Source of the DNA: Firmicutes bacterium UBA5499
GTDB taxonomy: Bacteria > Bacillota > DTU084
DNA length: 7,478 nucleotides
Assembly (NCBI GenBank): GCA_002426275.1
Contig: DIPB01000043.1
Span: 445 to 7,922, forward strand
Direction: 5' to 3'
This document shows, one piece after another, positions 7,100-7,478 of the stretch; position 1 is the first letter of the stretch, and each line of letters begins with the position of its first letter. The notes beneath the pieces were generated by a model that made no database searches, was not told the origin of the DNA, and worked only from the letters and a program-made list of their open reading frames with translations. Made by a program: the position numbers and the translations under genes.

Positions 7100-7478
7100 T
7101 GTACTTATCGCGGATTGAGCTGGATCTGAAGCGAAGAGATACGATGCGCGCCCTTGCCTCGCCGCAATTGCTGCATGGAGCGGTAGAGCAAAGCTTTACG
7201 GGGGATAGACAACGTAACCTTTGGCGCATTGATTATCTTGGCGACGCTTGTTATATTTTGGTGCTTAGCCCTGAGAAGCCTTACTTCTCGCATTTAGCAG
7301 AACAATTCGGCTACCCGGAGAGGCAGTGGGAGACTAAAGAATATGATCCGTTGCTGGAAAGGCTGCGAGCTGGACAGATTTGGCGGTTTCGTCTATGCGC
7401 TAATCCCGTGCACAGTAGTTTTAGGGATAAAGCAGAATCTTCCGGTCGTGGCAAGGTGTTTGCTCATATAACTACAGG
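7099..7478 (+). CDS. cas6e: crRNA endoribonuclease Cas6e (CasE/Cse3), 3' part missing
   Basis: Cas6e cuts each repeat in the pre-crRNA 8 bases before the spacer and stays bound to the 3' hairpin as the head of Cascade. About 126 codons are present of the usual 200–230; the gene is open at the right edge. The N-terminus MYLSRIELDLKRRDTM and LASPQLLHGAVE (residues 19–30) are typical; H26 aligns with the catalytic histidine of the family (H26 in Thermus, H20 in E. coli). Further on are LWRIDYLGDACYILVLS, WETKEYDPLL, WRFRLCANPVHS and RGKVFAHIT, all family hallmarks. The glycine-rich RNA-binding loop lies beyond the window. The start ATG 7099 overlaps the cas5e stop (TAATG), implying coupled translation. 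At the position of the helper tyrosine (Y23 in Thermus) this protein has Q23. cas1, cas2 and the array would be expected next. Confidence 0.94.
   Translation, partial: MYLSRIELDLKRRDTMRALASPQLLHGAVEQSFTGDRQRNLWRIDYLGDACYILVLSPEKPYFSHLAEQFGYPERQWETKEYDPLLERLRAGQIWRFRLCANPVHSSFRDKAESSGRGKVFAHITT

Noticed and set aside
7100..7478. CRISPR array or cas1/cas2 inside the window
   Set aside because: No repeated units of 28–29 bases with regular spacing are visible anywhere. The right edge is still inside cas6e, so array and adaptation genes, if present, lie outside.

Overview
The window carries most of a type I-E CRISPR-Cas operon on the + strand. The gene order is cas3 – cse1 (casA/cas8e) – cse2 (casB/cas11) – cas7e (casC/cse4) – cas5e (casD) – cas6e (casE/cse3). 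The last gene runs off the right edge after about 126 codons. No CRISPR array and no cas1 or cas2 is present; in this gene order they would be expected to the right, beyond the window.

Layout. Bases 1–303 lie ahead of cas3. They hold a small stem-loop at 8–29 (its U-run lies on the minus strand), a good extended -10 promoter at 71–79, and a leader of about 220 bases. The leader has no recognised gene, but its second half (165 to about 303) reads like coding DNA for a hydrophobic peptide in a frame different from cas3. From about 304 onward the DNA is packed: cas3 overlaps cse1 by 8 bases, cse1 and cse2 are 6 bases apart, cse2 overlaps cas7e by 11 bases, cas7e and cas5e share ATGA, and cas5e and cas6e share the A of TAATG. 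There is no gap of 300 bases without a gene after the leader. The spacing implies one transcript with translational coupling.

How the genes work together (known from the type I-E family). Cas6e cuts the repeat RNA and stays on the crRNA 3' handle. Cas5e caps the 5' handle, several Cas7e copies coat the spacer, and two Cse2 copies and one Cse1 complete the Cascade surveillance complex. Cse1 reads the PAM and recruits Cas3, whose HD nuclease and SF2 helicase degrade the target DNA. All metal ligands and helicase motifs expected in Cas3 are visible, and no gene has a frameshift or internal stop, so the interference machinery looks intact as far as the window shows.

Organism. It is a bacterium with roughly 50% GC by eye. 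It has strong AAGGAGG-type ribosome binding sites, a GTG start (cse2), a possible TTG start (cas3) and an extended -10 promoter. This suits a Firmicute (Clostridia or Negativicutes type), but that is inference and not firm. I see no undescribed system here: the cas operon is ordinary, and the only unexplained part is the leader region.
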